Below are positions 62,785-64,000 of a DNA stretch of 64,000 nucleotides, piece after piece. Position numbers and translations under genes: made by a program. Source of the stretch: CADCTM01 sp049671305. Lineage in GTDB: Bacteria > Cyanobacteriota > Cyanobacteriia > Cyanobacteriales > Coleofasciculaceae. How positions within the stretch are numbered: the stretch's first letter is position 1; the number at the start of each line of letters is the position of its first letter. The notes under the pieces were generated by a model. That model had not been told where the DNA came from. It did no database searches and saw only the letters and a program-made list of their open reading frames with translations. Where the stretch lies: contig JBATUR010000045.1 of the NCBI GenBank assembly GCA_049671305.1, forward strand, positions 31,424-95,423, given 5' to 3'.

Positions 62785-64000
62785 CTACAGTTGAGGTACA
62801 AATTGCTCCTTATCAGGAACCTCAGTGTACTCAGCAACAATCTGACGAAACTCTTCGCCGTCGATAGTTTCCTTCTCAATCAACAAGTCTACCAAACGGT
62901 CAACCACAACGCGATTTTCCCGCATGATCCGCCGTGCATCATCATGGCAATGCTCGACAATTACCCGCACTTGCTCATCAATTTGGGCAGCAACTTCTTC
63001 AGAATACTCGGCTCTCGACATTGCGCCGCCACCAAGGAAGACTTCTCCGCCTTGTCCTTCCAAAGACATTGGACCTAAATCGCTCATGCCAAAGCGTGTT
63101 ACCATCTGCCGTGCCATGTTAGAAACTTGTTGTAAGTCGCCGCCAGCACCTGTAGTTACTTCTGAGTCACCAAAGATTTCTTCCTCAGCCGCACGACCTC
63201 CCAAAGCACCGCTAATACGAGCTTTGAGCTGCGATCGCGTAATTAAACCCTGCTCTTCACTGGGAGTAAACCAGGTCAAACCTTGAGCTTGTCCACGGGG
63301 AATTAGCGTAACTTTTTGTACAGGATCGTGGTCTTTGAGAACAGTACCAACGATCGCGTGTCCAATTTCATGATAAGCAATCAAGCGCTTGCTCTTGCTA
63401 TCCACCAACGGAGTGCCTTCCATGCCGGCAACTACCCGATCAACGGCAGCATCAACTTCCGACATAGTAATCGCTTCTTTACGTCGTCGTGCCGTCAAAA
63501 TTGCCGCCTCATTCAGCAAGTTGGCTAAGTCAGCACCAGTAAAACCAGGAGTACGCCGGGCGATCGCTTCTAATGATACTTCGGCAGCAATCTTCTTATT
63601 ACGTGCATGGACTTCCAAAATACCCATACGTCCTTTTAAGTCTGGCGCATCAACCATTACTTGTCGGTCAAAACGTCCTGGACGTAATAATGCTGAGTCT
63701 AAGACATCTGGTCTGTTGGTGGCAGCAATTATAATAATTCCTGTGTTACCTTCAAAACCATCCATTTCTGTGAGCAACTGGTTTAAGGTTTGCTCTCTTT
63801 CATCGTTTCCACCGCCGATACCTGCGCCACGCTGTCTACCTACGGCGTCTATTTCGTCGATGAAGATTAAACATGGTGCGTTTTCTTTGGCTTTTTTGAA
63901 TAAGTCGCGTACACGGGAGGCACCCACACCGACGAACATTTCCACAAATTCACTACCAGAGATGCTAAAGAAGGGAACTCCTGCTTCACCTGCGATCGCT
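62785..64000 (-). CDS. ftsH: ATP-dependent zinc metalloprotease FtsH, N-terminal part outside window
   Basis: Membrane AAA+ protease; cyanobacterial FtsH complexes remove damaged D1 protein. The frame is open to the window edge, so the true start, membrane segments and Walker A lie to the right. Visible are the pore region EFVEMFVGVGASRVRDLF, Walker B CLIFIDEIDAVGRQRG, the second region of homology ATNRPDVLDSALLRPGRFDR, and the zinc site HEIGH with a downstream Asp (GGDLQQVSNMARQMVTRFGM). The C terminus is intact. Which FtsH paralogue it is cannot be told. Confidence 0.96.
   Translation of the reverse strand, partial: AIAGEAGVPFFSISGSEFVEMFVGVGASRVRDLFKKAKENAPCLIFIDEIDAVGRQRGAGIGGGNDEREQTLNQLLTEMDGFEGNTGIIIIAATNRPDVLDSALLRPGRFDRQVMVDAPDLKGRMGILEVHARNKKIAAEVSLEAIARRTPGFTGADLANLLNEAAILTARRRKEAITMSEVDAAVDRVVAGMEGTPLVDSKSKRLIAYHEIGHAIVGTVLKDHDPVQKVTLIPRGQAQGLTWFTPSEEQGLITRSQLKARISGALGGRAAEEEIFGDSEVTTGAGGDLQQVSNMARQMVTRFGMSDLGPMSLEGQGGEVFLGGGAMSRAEYSEEVAAQIDEQVRVIVEHCHDDARRIMRENRVVVDRLVDLLIEKETIDGEEFRQIVAEYTEVPDKEQFVPQL

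Overview
The window is about 64 kb of cyanobacterial chromosome. The evidence is dense GCGATCGC (HIP1-type) octamers, a high-light-inducible protein, cyanobacterial RpoZ, DUF1818, DUF3143 and DUF427 proteins, ClpC and FtsH of the cyanobacterial type, LarB, and dispersed palindromic repeats typical of filamentous and colony-forming cyanobacteria. The genus cannot be fixed from the sequence alone. Both ends cut through genes: a peptide-type ABC substrate-binding protein on the left and FtsH on the right.

Layout. 1-2.4 kb holds the 3' part of an oligopeptide-type binding protein and larB. 2.4-11.7 kb is a defence-like island: McrB/McrC, a stand-alone ASCH (PUA-like) protein, a large GNAT-PIN-ASCH fusion, a small uncharacterised pair, and a NACHT-HEAT STAND NTPase whose tail looks like a separable small protein. 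11.9-17.7 kb holds an ABC1 (AarF/UbiB) kinase, tandem palindromic elements, a small conserved protein, an NLR-like NB-ARC/TPR system split by one in-frame TGA and carrying a palindromic element inside its coding sequence, and a RelE/ParE-type toxin-antitoxin pair. 17.7-26 kb is mostly housekeeping: mannose-1-phosphate guanylyltransferase, LCP glycopolymer ligase, a lumen/periplasm pentapeptide protein, an SGNH hydrolase, rpoZ, DUF1818, tRNA-Pro(GGG), a membrane-anchored metallophosphatase and a 57-residue membrane protein. 26.6-31.2 kb is a multi-PAS histidine kinase with a REC-GGDEF-EAL regulator. 31.2-35.3 kb is a second defence locus: a single-chain nuclease-methylase-specificity protein with a RelE-type TA pair at its 3' end.

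35.4-47 kb holds alanine dehydrogenase, a Hlip, a MerR regulator, several unknowns, DUF427, an SDR, a renalase-like FAD protein, a YaaW-like protein and an O-antigen-ligase-like membrane protein, separated by long gaps with decayed-looking small reading frames. 47-48.7 kb is an unrecognised two-gene cassette. 49-57.2 kb is conserved core: a J-domain protein, DUF3143, lysA-cdaA-uppS on one strand, rimI and clpC on the other. 57.3-62.3 kb is a signalling block (hybrid kinase with an N-terminal CBS-like segment, REC-adenylate cyclase, HD-like protein). ftsH closes the window.

The most unusual items are the GNAT-PIN-ASCH protein beside McrBC and a second ASCH protein, the TGA-interrupted NLR-like gene with an in-frame palindromic insertion, the nested translation start in the NACHT gene, and the uncharacterised 47070-48687 cassette. 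Functions of all defence-like genes are inferred from domains and neighbourhood only.
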